Notes under the pieces: generated by a model
Databases searched by the model: none
What the model saw: the letters and a program-made list of their open reading frames with translations, nothing else
What the model was told of the DNA's origin: nothing
In this document: piece by piece, positions 15,758-24,390 of the stretch
Layout: each line of letters starts with the position of its first letter
Position numbering within the stretch: position 1 is the stretch's first letter
Assembly: GCA_015067615.1 (NCBI GenBank)
Contig: SVMD01000015.1
Location: 1-58,684, forward strand
Reading direction: 5' to 3'
Source of the DNA: Oscillospiraceae bacterium
Lineage (GTDB): Bacteria > Bacillota > Clostridia > Oscillospirales > Oscillospiraceae
Length of the DNA stretch: 58,684 nucleotides
Position numbers and translations under genes: made by a program

Positions 15758-17827
15758 ATGGAAAAACAGCAAAAGAAACGGATGAAAAAATATATTTCCT
15801 GGGCGCTGATCGCCACGATTACTGCGACCCTTGCCTTTTTGCCCATGATCGCCGCAGGAGAAGAACCGGAAACCGGGCCCAAGGCCAGTATTCTGTCCGC
15901 TGTGGCGGAAAACAGAGAAATTTCCACGAATCTCTTGGGCGGCGGTACACTGACCGCGGAAGATGCGGCAGAGATCACGATCCCTGCCGCTGTGAAGGTG
16001 AAGGAATATCTGGTCAGCAATGGCGATATGGTAGTCCATGGGCAGCCCATAGCTTGGGCAGATCGGGTCAGCATCATGTCAGCGATTACCCAGGTACAGG
16101 AAACCATGGATTATTTACAGGAGCAGCTGGATGATGTGAGCGGGGATACTGCCCTGAAAGCCGTAACCGCCGCGGCAGGCGGAACCGTGAAGCGCATCTA
16201 TGGCGTTGAGGGTGAAAACGTACAGGATGTCATCCTCCGGGACGGTTCGTTGGCGGTTCTCTCTCTGGACGGCCTTATGGCGGTTCAAATTCCGTGCAGC
16301 ACGGAATTCATCGGCGGAGATGCTGTCTGTGTAGCCTTGTCCGACGGAACCGAAGTTGAAGGTAAGGTAGAATCCAATATGGAAGGCGTTCTGACTGTCA
16401 CGGTTGCGGACGAAGGCTATGCTGTCGGTGAAACAGTCGGGATATCCACAGCGGATGGTGTGCGGATTGGCTCAGGAGCACTATACATCCACAGCCAGTG
16501 GAATGTGGTGGCCTATTCCGGCAGGATCTCCCGGATTCGCGTCAGTGAGGGCGACGTGGTAAAGGCAGGAAAAACACTCTTTGATTTGGCGGATACCGGA
16601 CATACCGCGGAATTTGAAGCCCTTGCCCGTCAGCATCGGGAATATGAAGCGCTGATGCTGGAGCTGTTCAAGCTGTATCAGAGCGAGGCGGTCACAGCGC
16701 CCCGGGGCGGCATCGTCACCGGTGTGGATGAAAGCGGCGCCTATATGCTCGCAACCAGCAAAGCCGGATGGACCCTTTCTCTGCTTGTCAATGCCCCCAA
16801 TGGGAATGACGAGACCGGCTATATCAACTATATCGGTCAGGTGGCGCAGGTGGGTATCGACGGTCTTATCCTGAAAATCAATCCTCAGAGCCTTGCCGTT
16901 ACGGATTATATGGATCTGTCCGGTGTTCCTGTGGATACTGCCCTGATGACGGAAGCTGTGATTTATGCGGTCAGCGCTCCGATATATGAGCTGTCCGGCG
17001 GAGAGTGGGTGCAGATAGATGCTGCATCCATTGCGGCGGGAGATATCCTGCTCTTTGCCGGTGACAGTGCGGGGAATATCGTGTGGGCAGTTCGTGTCAC
17101 AAAGGGAAACACGCAGCCGGATACCCCGGAGGAGACTGTGCCGGCAGAACCCTCCGAACCGACGCAGCCTGTCGTTCCGGACCCAACAGAACCAACCGAA
17201 CCTGCACAGCCGGAGGAGAATAAACCGCACAGCGGCGCCGCCGTGCCGGGCTTCGGGGGAGGTTTTGCACAGGAGGAGACCTTCGAACTTTACGGCCTGG
17301 AGATGGTTACAATTGCTTCTGTCATTCCCCAGGAACAGGTGTCTGTTCAGATTACCGTGGATGAATTGGATATCACTAAAATTCATATAGGACAGGAAAC
17401 TGTAGTTACCGTGGACGCCTTATCCGGCGAAAGCTTTCATGGAGAGGTGACTTCCATTTCCGACACCAGCGAGAGTGAGGGCGGAAACAGTAAATTTACA
17501 GTGGAAATAACCCTGATGAAGGAAGTCAATATGCTCCCCGGTATGAATGCTTCTGTCTGTCTTACCATGGAAACAGCCCGGTCAGCAATCTGCATTCCGG
17601 TTGCCGCGCTGATGGAAGACGGAACGAGAACCTATGTCTATACCGGATACGATGAAGAAACAGGAGAATTCGTGAACCCGGTGGCGGTTACCACAGGTGC
17701 TTCAGACGGAGAATATGTTCAGATTCTTTCCGGCGTCGCCCAGGGTCAGACTGTATATTATCCCTATTATGATACCCTGGTCATTGACAACGTCCCGGAG
17801 ATGAACGGCGGAATCCGTTTCCGGTGA
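15758..17827 (+). CDS. Second efflux adaptor (HlyD-like), with Pro/Thr/Glu-rich insert
   Basis: 689 residues, paralogous to the first adaptor. Both share GSGxLYIH, PGMxASV, VYTxYDEET and a final VTTG-x-YVQI-SG-TVYY block. An N-terminal membrane/signal segment lies at about 13-33. A Pro-Thr-Glu-rich linker (about 453-492) interrupts the adaptor domain before the C-terminal beta-barrel. Two adaptors flanking one ATPase/permease pair is unusual. They may form a mixed ring, or serve two permeases. It ends the operon. Confidence 0.84.
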   Translation: MEKQQKKRMKKYISWALIATITATLAFLPMIAAGEEPETGPKASILSAVAENREISTNLLGGGTLTAEDAAEITIPAAVKVKEYLVSNGDMVVHGQPIAWADRVSIMSAITQVQETMDYLQEQLDDVSGDTALKAVTAAAGGTVKRIYGVEGENVQDVILRDGSLAVLSLDGLMAVQIPCSTEFIGGDAVCVALSDGTEVEGKVESNMEGVLTVTVADEGYAVGETVGISTADGVRIGSGALYIHSQWNVVAYSGRISRIRVSEGDVVKAGKTLFDLADTGHTAEFEALARQHREYEALMLELFKLYQSEAVTAPRGGIVTGVDESGAYMLATSKAGWTLSLLVNAPNGNDETGYINYIGQVAQVGIDGLILKINPQSLAVTDYMDLSGVPVDTALMTEAVIYAVSAPIYELSGGEWVQIDAASIAAGDILLFAGDSAGNIVWAVRVTKGNTQPDTPEETVPAEPSEPTQPVVPDPTEPTEPAQPEENKPHSGAAVPGFGGGFAQEETFELYGLEMVTIASVIPQEQVSVQITVDELDITKIHIGQETVVTVDALSGESFHGEVTSISDTSESEGGNSKFTVEITLMKEVNMLPGMNASVCLTMETARSAICIPVAALMEDGTRTYVYTGYDEETGEFVNPVAVTTGASDGEYVQILSGVAQGQTVYYPYYDTLVIDNVPEMNGGIRFR

Positions 17828-17915
17828 TCAGAAAAGGTTTAGAAGGCGAATAATGCCGAAAACCTGAATCGCGTCATGGGAAGCCCCTGGATGATGCAGG
17901 ACCGCAAAGCAAAAG

Positions 17916-17950
17916 ACGCCCCTCCCTGAGTAAAATCCGGGGAGGGGCGT
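17916..17950. terminator. Hairpin after the efflux operon
   Basis: An 11-bp stem ACGCCCCTCCC (17916-17926) with 17940-17950, loop 13 nt. The T-rich side is on the minus strand (CTTTTGCTTTG), so it may act in both directions. Confidence 0.6.
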
Positions 17951-18069
17951 GCATTGTTCATATATGTGCTATGGAGATAACGTGTAAACTGGAGGCATAC
18001 AGAAGTCCAACATTGTGAAAAGCCGATTTGCGAATTTCATCACTGTCCTACGGACTGAGCCTGAAAAAC

Positions 18070-18211
18070 GAAGGATTTTCCCACGGAATTGATCAGTGTG
18101 GGACATGAGAAGTGAGAGGGCTTTGATGGAATCAGGGAGTCGTTGCGGTCGAGCCGCAACGAGCAACAGTCCACCGGGCTGTTGCATGATGATTTTCGAT
18201 TCTCTACAAGT
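18070..18211. repeat. tRNA-Ala-associated hairpin unit
   Basis: There is no gene between 17950 and 18250. From 18070 the sequence repeats the unit seen beside tRNA-Leu and tmRNA: box GAAGGATTTTCCCACG (18070-18085), hairpin TCGTTGCGG/CCGCAACGA with loop TCGAG (18140-18162), hairpin GCAACAGT/GCTGTTGC with loop core CCACCGG (18163-18185), and TTCGATTC (18197-18204), a reversed copy of the tRNA T-arm. I see nothing recognisable in 17951-18069. Confidence 0.75.
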
Positions 18212-18254
18212 ACCAAAAAGAAACACCACCCGGTGGGTGGTGTTTCTTTTTGGT
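18212..18254 (-). terminator. tRNA-Ala terminator reaching into the CCA end
   Basis: A perfect 20-bp stem (18212-18231 with 18235-18254), 3-nt loop. The arm nearest the gene includes the tRNA's ACCA. Confidence 0.85.
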
Positions 18255-18326
18255 GGACCTGAAGGGATTCGAACCCTCGACCCCTACAATGCGAATGTAA
18301 TGCGCTCCCAGCTGCGCTACAGGCCC
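18251..18326 (-). tRNA. tRNA-Ala (anticodon CGC), CCA encoded
   Basis: 76 nt. The acceptor GGGCCTG pairs with CAGGTCC and includes the alanine identity pair G3-U70. The anticodon loop TTCGCAT gives CGC (codon GCG). T-arm GAGGGTTCGAATCCC. Confidence 0.95.
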
Positions 18327-18339
18327 ATGGAATGTAAAC

Positions 18340-18368
18340 ATTATACTCCCGGGAAATTATCTTGTCAA
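18340..18368 (-). promoter_or_regulatory. tRNA-Ala promoter
   Basis: Minus strand consensus: TTGACA (18368-18363), 17 bp, TATAAT (18345-18340). Confidence 0.88.
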
Positions 18369-18432
18369 GATTCGCTTATGACAGGATATTTTCTTCCCGA
18401 CTGCTACCATAGAGGCCGAGGGAGGAATGACA

Positions 18433-19413
18433 ATGAAGTCCATGTGGAGGGAAATCATTATGGCGCTGATCATGGGCATGATCCTGCCGGGGATCACGCT
18501 GAACTGGGCGGTGGAGGACCGGGAGAATCCGACACCGGCGGAAACACAGTTCCGGCCTCTGGAGCCCCAACAGACCATGCCGCTGAAACGGATGGAAATG
18601 CGTTTGAGAAGAAGCGACGGAAGTGTGGAGACTATGGACCTGGAAGAGTATCTTGTGGGCGTGGTGCTGGCGGAGCTGCCATCCAATTTTGAATTGGAGG
18701 CGAAAAAGGCCCAGGCGGTGGCGGCCAGGACCTATGTGTGCAGGGCCATGGAGACAGGAGGAAAGCATGGGGACGGCTCTGTATGCGCGGAACCGGCCTG
18801 CTGTCAGGCCTGGTTTTCTGAGGAGGAATATCTGGGAATGGGAGGAACTCAATCTGCTGTCGGTCAGGCCCGCCGGGCGGTGGAGGGGACCTGCGGCTAT
18901 GTGCTGACCTATGAAGGGAAGCTCATCGAAGCAACCTATTTTTCCTGCTCCGGGGGGCTGACGGAGGATGCGGTGGCGGTGTGGGGTTCGGATGTGCCCT
19001 ATCTGCGGTCCGTGGAGAGTCCCGGGGAGGAAAATGCAGCCCACTACACGGACACGGTCTATTTTACCGGAGAGGAATTTGCGAACAGGCTGGGACTTCT
19101 CCTCACCGGGAGCCCAGAAATCTGGTTTGGTCAGGTAAACTACACCTCCGGCGGTGGGGTGGATACGGTAACTATCGGGGGTGTGGCCTGCGCCGGGACT
19201 TTTCTGAGGTCCAAGCTGGGCTTATATTCTACGGTGTTCACCCTGAAACCTGATGAAAAAGGGGTCACCATCACCACCAGGGGCTTCGGCCATCGGGTGG
19301 GCATGAGCCAGTATGGGGCCGAGGCCATGGCGGTTTCGGGCAGCACCTATGCAGAAATCCTGGCCCATTACTATCGGGGGACAACCCTTGAATTGACAAA
19401 CGTCCCCGGGTAA
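18433..19413 (+). CDS. spoIID: Stage II sporulation protein D (lytic transglycosylase)
   Basis: 326 residues. An N-terminal membrane anchor (about 8-25) precedes the SpoIID/LytB domain. The catalytic Glu is 81 in VVLAELPSNFELEAKKAQ, followed by the family's AQAVAARTY. His and Cys residues near 108-121 (KHGDGSVCAEPACC) match the zinc site of clostridial SpoIID. The C-terminal GFGHRVGMSQYGA is diagnostic. In spore formers it cuts glycan strands during engulfment with SpoIIP and SpoIIM. ATG 18433 is chosen over 18427 because the GGGAGGA site leaves a normal spacing only for 18433. Confidence 0.93.
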   Translation: MKSMWREIIMALIMGMILPGITLNWAVEDRENPTPAETQFRPLEPQQTMPLKRMEMRLRRSDGSVETMDLEEYLVGVVLAELPSNFELEAKKAQAVAARTYVCRAMETGGKHGDGSVCAEPACCQAWFSEEEYLGMGGTQSAVGQARRAVEGTCGYVLTYEGKLIEATYFSCSGGLTEDAVAVWGSDVPYLRSVESPGEENAAHYTDTVYFTGEEFANRLGLLLTGSPEIWFGQVNYTSGGGVDTVTIGGVACAGTFLRSKLGLYSTVFTLKPDEKGVTITTRGFGHRVGMSQYGAEAMAVSGSTYAEILAHYYRGTTLELTNVPG

Positions 19414-19421
19414 AGTACAAT
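19393..19421 (+). promoter_or_regulatory. metA promoter
   Basis: TTGACA (19393-19398), 17 bp, TACAAT (19416-19421). The -35 lies inside the end of spoIID. Confidence 0.75.
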
Positions 19422-19452
19422 GTACCCATTATAGACATAAGGAGGAATCCCG

Positions 19453-20385
19453 ATGCCCATTCGGATCCCCAACGATCTGCCCGCAACAGGGGTCTTGCAA
19501 CAGGAAAATATCTTTGTCATGACGGAGACCCGGGCCGTGACCCAGGACATCCGCCCTCTGGAGATCGTGCTGCTGAACCTGATGCCCACCAAGATCGTCA
19601 CCGAGACCCAGCTGACAAGGCTTCTGGGCAATACCCCTTTGCAGGTCCACCTGGAGCTGATGCACACCAGCACCCACAAGTCCAAAAACGTATCCCAGGA
19701 GCATCTGCTGTCCTTCTACAAGACTTTTGACGAACTGAAGGACCGGAAATTTGATGGCATGGTCATCACCGGCGCGCCGGTGGAGAAGATGAACTTCGAG
19801 GATGTGGACTACTGGGAGGAATTGTGTCAGATCATGGAGTGGAGCAAGACCCATGTCCATTCCACCTTCCATATCTGCTGGGGCGCTCAGGCGGGGCTTT
19901 ACTACCACTACGGTGTTTCCAAGCGGATTTTGGATGAAAAGCTCTTCGGCGTGTTCCCCCATCACAAGGAGCAGAAGCACGCCATTTTGCTCCGGGGCTT
20001 TGACGATGAATTTTATGCGCCCCACTCCCGGCATACCACCGTGGACCGCTGTGATATTGAAAAAATTCCGGGACTGAAGATCCTGGCTTCGTCCCCCCAG
20101 GCAGGCGTCTACGCCATGATGAACAAGGAGGGACGGCAGATCTTCGTCACCGGACATTCCGAGTACGACCCGGACACCCTGAAAAACGAGTACCTCCGAG
20201 ACAAGAACTTAGGGCTGCCCATCCACGTGCCCGAGAACTACTTCCCCGATGACGACGATACGAAGGATCCCATCGTCCGGTGGCGGGGCCATGCGAACCT
20301 GCTGTTTTCCAACTGGCTCAATTACTTCGTCTACCAGACCACGCCTTACGATATTATGACCATCGGCAGCGAAAACAACCTGTAA
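19453..20385 (+). CDS. metA: Homoserine O-acetyltransferase (MetA type)
   Basis: A 310-residue enzyme activating homoserine for methionine synthesis. The catalytic Cys 142 (HICWGAQ), His 235 and Glu 237 (GHSEYD) fall at exactly the canonical positions. Residue 111 is Glu (GAPVE), which in this family marks use of acetyl-CoA rather than succinyl-CoA (Gly in E. coli). It starts with the conserved [11 protein letters not shown] after an AAGGAGG site. No S-box or T-box leader fits in the short 30-nt leader. Confidence 0.96.
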   Translation: MPIRIPNDLPATGVLQQENIFVMTETRAVTQDIRPLEIVLLNLMPTKIVTETQLTRLLGNTPLQVHLELMHTSTHKSKNVSQEHLLSFYKTFDELKDRKFDGMVITGAPVEKMNFEDVDYWEELCQIMEWSKTHVHSTFHICWGAQAGLYYHYGVSKRILDEKLFGVFPHHKEQKHAILLRGFDDEFYAPHSRHTTVDRCDIEKIPGLKILASSPQAGVYAMMNKEGRQIFVTGHSEYDPDTLKNEYLRDKNLGLPIHVPENYFPDDDDTKDPIVRWRGHANLLFSNWLNYFVYQTTPYDIMTIGSENNL

Positions 20386-20394
20386 AAGGGGTAT

Positions 20395-20455
20395 CCAACC
20401 AACAGTTGGGCGGCTCTACTACCAATGGTTGGGTAAAACCAACCGTTGACCCCTT
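20395..20455. promoter_or_regulatory. Three near-palindromes CCAACnGTTGG upstream of the XRE regulator
   Basis: CCAACAGTTGG (20399-20409), CCAATGGTTGG (20422-20432) and CCAACCGTTGA (20439-20449). The spacing and symmetry suit a dimeric XRE repressor controlling its own gene. The outer AAGGGGT/ACCCCTT pair could also fold the stretch into a terminator for metA. Confidence 0.55.
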
Positions 20456-20512
20456 ACTTTTGGCTCCTTTTTATTCTAAAATGAAGCCACAAAGAGAAAG
20501 GAGCGAAAAGCT

Positions 20513-21007
20513 ATGAATGAAACAATCGGCAACCGGATCGCCAAATTCCGCAAGGCAAAGGCCATGACCCAGGAGGACCTGGCAAATCAGCTTGGGGTAT
20601 CCTCCCAGGCGGTATCCAAGTGGGAGAACGATGCCTCCTGCCCGGATATCAGTTTGCTGCCCCAGCTTTGCAAGGTGCTGGGCGTCACCACCGACGAGCT
20701 GCTTACAGGCAAGAATGACGAGGTCAAGCTGGTCCCTGTGGACCAGCGAAAGAGCCTGGATGCGCTGACCTTGCGCATTAAGGTGGACAGCGCCCAGGGC
20801 GACAAGGTCCGGGTGAATCTGCCCATGAGCCTGGTGAAGGTGGGCCTGGAAATGGGAATGGATATTTCCGGCAGTGTGTCGGGGATGGAGAACCTGAAGA
20901 ACGTGGATCTGAATAAGATTCTGGAACTGGCGGAGAAGGGCCTCATCGGCAAGCTGGTGGAGGTTGAATCCGCTGACGGCGATACCGTGGAGATCGTGGT
21001 GGAATGA
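20513..21007 (+). CDS. XRE-family transcriptional regulator with C-terminal beta domain
   Basis: 164 residues. The N-terminal helix-turn-helix (about 6-62: MTQEDLANQLGVSSQAVSKWEN) binds DNA. The C-terminal part (about 84-164) ends LVEVESADGDTVEIVVE, a domain of unknown role found on related clostridial regulators. The next gene overlaps by 4 nt and encodes a protein with the same kind of domain alone. AAAGGAG site 6 nt upstream. It probably autoregulates through the palindromes before it (inference). Confidence 0.85.
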   Translation: MNETIGNRIAKFRKAKAMTQEDLANQLGVSSQAVSKWENDASCPDISLLPQLCKVLGVTTDELLTGKNDEVKLVPVDQRKSLDALTLRIKVDSAQGDKVRVNLPMSLVKVGLEMGMDISGSVSGMENLKNVDLNKILELAEKGLIGKLVEVESADGDTVEIVVE

Positions 21008-21258
21008 GGATCATAGTAAAATCCGGGGATACCAATATTGACATCCCTCTGCCGACGAATCTGGTTTTCAGCAAGGCAACCGTCTGGCTGGCAAACCGTG
21101 TGGGGCGAAAATATGCCGGGGATGCCATGAAGAATATTCCCCCGGAAGCCCTGCACAGGCTCTTTGCAGAATTTCGCCGCATCAAACGGCGGTACGGCTC
21201 CTGGGAACTGGTCCATGTGATCTCCTCCGATGGGGACGAGGTACATATTACCCTGTAA
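21004..21258 (+). CDS. Small protein resembling the C-terminal domain of the upstream regulator
   Basis: 84 residues. The start IIVKSGDTNIDIPLPTNLV and the end LVHVISSDGDEVHITL align by eye with residues near 86-107 and 148-164 of the preceding XRE protein, so it is probably a duplicated effector or dimerisation domain without the HTH. It overlaps the regulator stop by 4 nt and is co-translated. It may form mixed dimers with it. No other function is recognised. Confidence 0.75.
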   Translation: MRIIVKSGDTNIDIPLPTNLVFSKATVWLANRVGRKYAGDAMKNIPPEALHRLFAEFRRIKRRYGSWELVHVISSDGDEVHITL

Positions 21259-21272
21259 CCGCATAGAATTTT

Positions 21273-21298
21273 AGGCCGCTTCTTTCGGGAAGCGGCCT
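21273..21298 (+). terminator. Terminator after the XRE pair
   Basis: AGGCCGCTT with AAGCGGCCT around a short loop. Only a weak T-run (GATTGTTT) follows. Confidence 0.7.
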
Positions 21299-21318
21299 GA
21301 TTGTTTACAGAATGGTCA

Positions 21319-21347
21319 TTGTAATTCTGCACAGAATGTGATAATAT
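21319..21347 (+). promoter_or_regulatory. Promoter of the nucleoside kinase
   Basis: TTGTAA (21319-21324), 17 bp, TAATAT (21342-21347). Confidence 0.6.
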
Positions 21348-21385
21348 GTCGATAAAGAAATTATGCAATATGCGGAGGTGCTGGT

Positions 21386-23083
21386 ATGGAACTGCGAATG
21401 GATGGAATCGGCGTTGTCCCCCAGGCGGGGCAGACGCTGTTGGAGCTGATCCGGGACAGGGGACTGGACTGCGACAAGCTTTCCTGCCGTCCCCTGGCGG
21501 CGAAGATCGCCGGCGAGGTGTTTACCTTAAATTATATTCCGGTCCGGGAATCCGATGCCCAGGACCGGCCCACCATCCGCAGGGCCATGGAGGCATCCCA
21601 GGGTGAAGTGCATCTGCTGCGTTACGCGGACGAAGCAGGCAGGGAAGTGTATCAGCGCACCGCCCAGTTTGTGATCTTCCTGGCCATCCGGCAGCTGTGG
21701 CCGGAGGCGGTGGCAAAGATCAGCTGTACATTGGGCCCCAGCGTCTATATTCAGGTGGAAAATGCGGTGGACTTTTCCGTGTCTGCCCTGAAAGCCCGGG
21801 TGGAAACAATCGTGGCGGAGGATATTCCTCTGATCCGCCGCCGGGTCAGCCTGGAAAGCGCCCTGGACCGCTACACCCGGGAGGGACAGCTGGATAAAGC
21901 AAGACTCCTGAAATACCGGAGCGTGGACTATTTCGACGAGTATACCTATGGAGATTTTGCCGACTATTATTATGGCGAGATGGCGCCCTCCACTGCCTAT
22001 GTAACGGTGTGGGATATTCTGCCTGCCGACGGAGGCTTCGTGCTGCTGTACCCGGACAATGAAAATCCGGATACCCTGGCCAAGATGCCCTCCATGCCCA
22101 ATTTCTTCTCCGTTTTCTCCGAGGGCGAAAAATGGTGCCAGCTGATGGAGTGCGAGACAGTGGCGGATCTGAACGAGCTGACGGAATCCGGACGGATCCG
22201 GGAGCTGATCCGGGTTAATGAAGCCCTCCACGAGAAGCGCTACTCCCAGGTGGCGGATATGATCTGTCAGCGTGGGGCCAGGGCGGTGATGCTGGCAGGC
22301 CCCTCTTCCTCCGGCAAGACCACCTCTGCCAACCGGCTGGCCACCCAGCTGCGGGTCCACGGCAAGAAGCCCATTTTGATGAGCCTGGACGACTACTACA
22401 TCGACCGGGACAAGATCGCCCCGGGCCCCGACGGCCAGCTGGATCTGGAACATATCAACACCCTGGACTGCGACCTGTTCCGGCAGGATATGGCAAAGCT
22501 GCTCCGGGGTGAGGAAGTGGAGCTGCCTACCTTCAATTTCAAGACCGGCCGCCGGGAGTGGCGGGGCCATAAGATGCAGCTGCACGAAAACTCCGTCATC
22601 ATCGTGGAGGGCCTCCACGCCCTGAATCCGGCCATGTTGCCCCAGGATGTGGAGCCGAACCTGATATTTAGGCTTTATGTCAGCGCCCTGATCCCCCTGA
22701 ATCTGGATAACCACAACCGGATCCCCACCTCCTACCTGCGGCTGCTGCGGCGTACCGTCCGGGACTATGAGACCCGGAATTCCTCCGTTCAGCGGACGCT
22801 CTCCATGTGGGCCAGTGTCCAGCGGGGCGAGCGCAGATGGATTTTCCCCTATCAGGAGAACGCGGACGTGATCTTCAACAGCTCCACCCTCTATGAGCTT
22901 GCGGTGATCAAGAAGCACATTTATCCGCTGCTCACCGCCGTGGAACCGGAGGACCCCTGCTACGAGCAGGTCCGGGGTATGGTGAAGATTCTGAACTATG
23001 TAAAGGGAGCGGACGTGGACGACGAAATTCCGCCCACCTCTCTGGTTCGGGAATTCATCGGCGGCAACAGCTTCTACAGATAA
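21386..23083 (+). CDS. Uridine kinase-like nucleoside kinase with ThrRS-type N-terminal domains
   Basis: 565 residues. The N-terminal 60 or so residues resemble a TGS domain, and about 60-230 resemble the second additional domain of threonyl-tRNA synthetase. The C-terminal half is a phosphoribulokinase/uridine kinase domain with Walker A GPSSSGKTT (305-313), SLDDYYIDR and VEGLHALNP. Family members in Firmicutes are annotated as nucleoside kinases, and substrate specificity is not proven. GGAGG-type site upstream. It is a single gene with its own promoter. Confidence 0.9.
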   Translation: MELRMDGIGVVPQAGQTLLELIRDRGLDCDKLSCRPLAAKIAGEVFTLNYIPVRESDAQDRPTIRRAMEASQGEVHLLRYADEAGREVYQRTAQFVIFLAIRQLWPEAVAKISCTLGPSVYIQVENAVDFSVSALKARVETIVAEDIPLIRRRVSLESALDRYTREGQLDKARLLKYRSVDYFDEYTYGDFADYYYGEMAPSTAYVTVWDILPADGGFVLLYPDNENPDTLAKMPSMPNFFSVFSEGEKWCQLMECETVADLNELTESGRIRELIRVNEALHEKRYSQVADMICQRGARAVMLAGPSSSGKTTSANRLATQLRVHGKKPILMSLDDYYIDRDKIAPGPDGQLDLEHINTLDCDLFRQDMAKLLRGEEVELPTFNFKTGRREWRGHKMQLHENSVIIVEGLHALNPAMLPQDVEPNLIFRLYVSALIPLNLDNHNRIPTSYLRLLRRTVRDYETRNSSVQRTLSMWASVQRGERRWIFPYQENADVIFNSSTLYELAVIKKHIYPLLTAVEPEDPCYEQVRGMVKILNYVKGADVDDEIPPTSLVREFIGGNSFYR

Positions 23084-23115
23084 CAAAAAGCGGCAGTCCA
23101 AATTGGACTGCCGCT
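23084..23115 (-). terminator. Terminator shared by the nucleoside kinase and the membrane protein
   Basis: A 12-bp perfect stem AGCGGCAGTCCA (23089-23100) with 23104-23115. A T-run follows on the minus strand, so it fits best the minus-strand gene. Confidence 0.85.
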
Positions 23116-23130
23116 AAAACTATGCGATTT

Positions 23131-23427
23131 TTATGCCACGGGGCCGTAGGGAACCTTGCAGATCAGGCTGACGATGGTCAGCAGGAACAGGGCACCAAAG
23201 CTCATGGTCATCCACAGGCTGCGCTTTTTCAGCCATTCCTGGGTCAGATACAGATAGGCGGCGCCCAGGGCGGAGCCTACGATGACCACGAAGGCGCACA
23301 GACCCTTCAGCCAGCCGATGCCGGTGGCGGCGCAGAGCAGGTACAGCAGGAACAGGAAAGCATCACCGATGACCACGCGGGTCATGAGAAAATCCAGTTG
23401 ACGATAGCGATTATTGCGTTTTGCCAC
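23131..23427 (-). CDS. Small three-helix membrane protein of unknown function
   Basis: 98 residues with three predicted membrane helices (about 16-35, 38-57, 68-88) after a basic N-terminus (KRNNRYRQ). The GTG at 23427 is chosen because GGAGGGG lies 6 nt before it. The upstream in-frame ATG at 23442 overlaps that site. No domain is recognised. It converges with the nucleoside kinase on a shared terminator. Confidence 0.75.
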   Translation of the reverse strand: MAKRNNRYRQLDFLMTRVVIGDAFLFLLYLLCAATGIGWLKGLCAFVVIVGSALGAAYLYLTQEWLKKRSLWMTMSFGALFLLTIVSLICKVPYGPVA

Positions 23428-23534
23428 GAGAAACCCCTCCAAAACATTTCTTAAGGTTTATTAAGGGCATCATATCATATTCTGTCAAAAAAAGCAATCC
23501 TTTCTGTGACAAAGCCGATTTTTTGATGAAATAC

Positions 23535-23563
23535 TTGCGCACCCCGGAAAGAAGTGGTATAAT
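23535..23563 (+). promoter_or_regulatory. Promoter of the scpA operon
   Basis: TTGCGC (23535-23540), 17 bp, TATAAT (23558-23563), about 38 nt before scpA. Confidence 0.75.
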
Positions 23564-23601
23564 ACATCAAAGTATGTTTTTTATGATCCGAGGAGCGCAC
23601 C

Positions 23602-24390
23602 ATGGCTGAACCGCGTTACCGTCTGGAGGGCATCGTCCGCACCCGCACCGAGGAGCTGGAGGATTTCGACGGCCCTCTGGATGTGATTTTTCTGCTGCTG
23701 AGCAAGAATAAAATTGAAATTCAGGACGTGTCCATCACTGCGATCCTGGAGCAGTACCTGGCTTACTTAGACGAGATGAAGCGGATGGATATGGAGATTG
23801 CCAGTGAGTTTATCTCTATGGCATCCCACCTGATGCTGATCAAAACCAAGATGCTCCTGTCCGCTGCCGAGCAGCAGGAGGCGGAGGAGGAGCTGGATGT
23901 ACTGCGCCAGAGCCTCATCGAGCGCCAGCGGAAGGAGGCCATGGAGGGCATCCGCCAGGCCATCACCATTCTGGAGCCCAGAAATGAGATCGGCCGGTGC
24001 ATGTTTGTCAAGGACCCGGAGCCCCTGCGAAAGGACAAGACCTACCGCTATCAGCATGACCCCATCGACCTGCTGAAGGCTCTGGATACCATTGCCGAGC
24101 GGTCTGCCCGGCAGCTGCCGCCGCCGACGGTGAATTTCATGGGTATTGTGGGCAAGGAGCCCTATCCCGTGACCCGGAAGGCAGGAGAGGTGATGCGCCA
24201 GCTGCTGCTGCGCGGTATCGAACGCTTAAAAAACCTGTTTAAGGGCAACCGCAGCCGCTCCGAGATCGTGGCCACGTTTCTGGCCATTCTGGAGCTGTGC
24301 AAAACCAATACGGTGAGTTTGGAAGACGATATAAACGGAGACAATCCCAATGTACGCCTGCTGGAAACTGAGAAAAAGGAGGAAGCCTGA
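23602..24390 (+). CDS. scpA: Segregation and condensation protein A
   Basis: A 262-residue kleisin subunit of the SMC-ScpAB condensin, needed for chromosome compaction and segregation. The N-terminus DFDGPLDVIFLLLSKNKIEIQDV-type motif that contacts the SMC neck is present. A central helix-rich region with EASEF-like 'ASEFISMASHLMLIKTKMLL' follows, and a C-terminal winged helix binds the SMC head. The stop overlaps the scpB start (TGATG). It leads an operon that runs at least to rluB. Confidence 0.95.
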   Translation: MAEPRYRLEGIVRTRTEELEDFDGPLDVIFLLLSKNKIEIQDVSITAILEQYLAYLDEMKRMDMEIASEFISMASHLMLIKTKMLLSAAEQQEAEEELDVLRQSLIERQRKEAMEGIRQAITILEPRNEIGRCMFVKDPEPLRKDKTYRYQHDPIDLLKALDTIAERSARQLPPPTVNFMGIVGKEPYPVTRKAGEVMRQLLLRGIERLKNLFKGNRSRSEIVATFLAILELCKTNTVSLEDDINGDNPNVRLLETEKKEEA

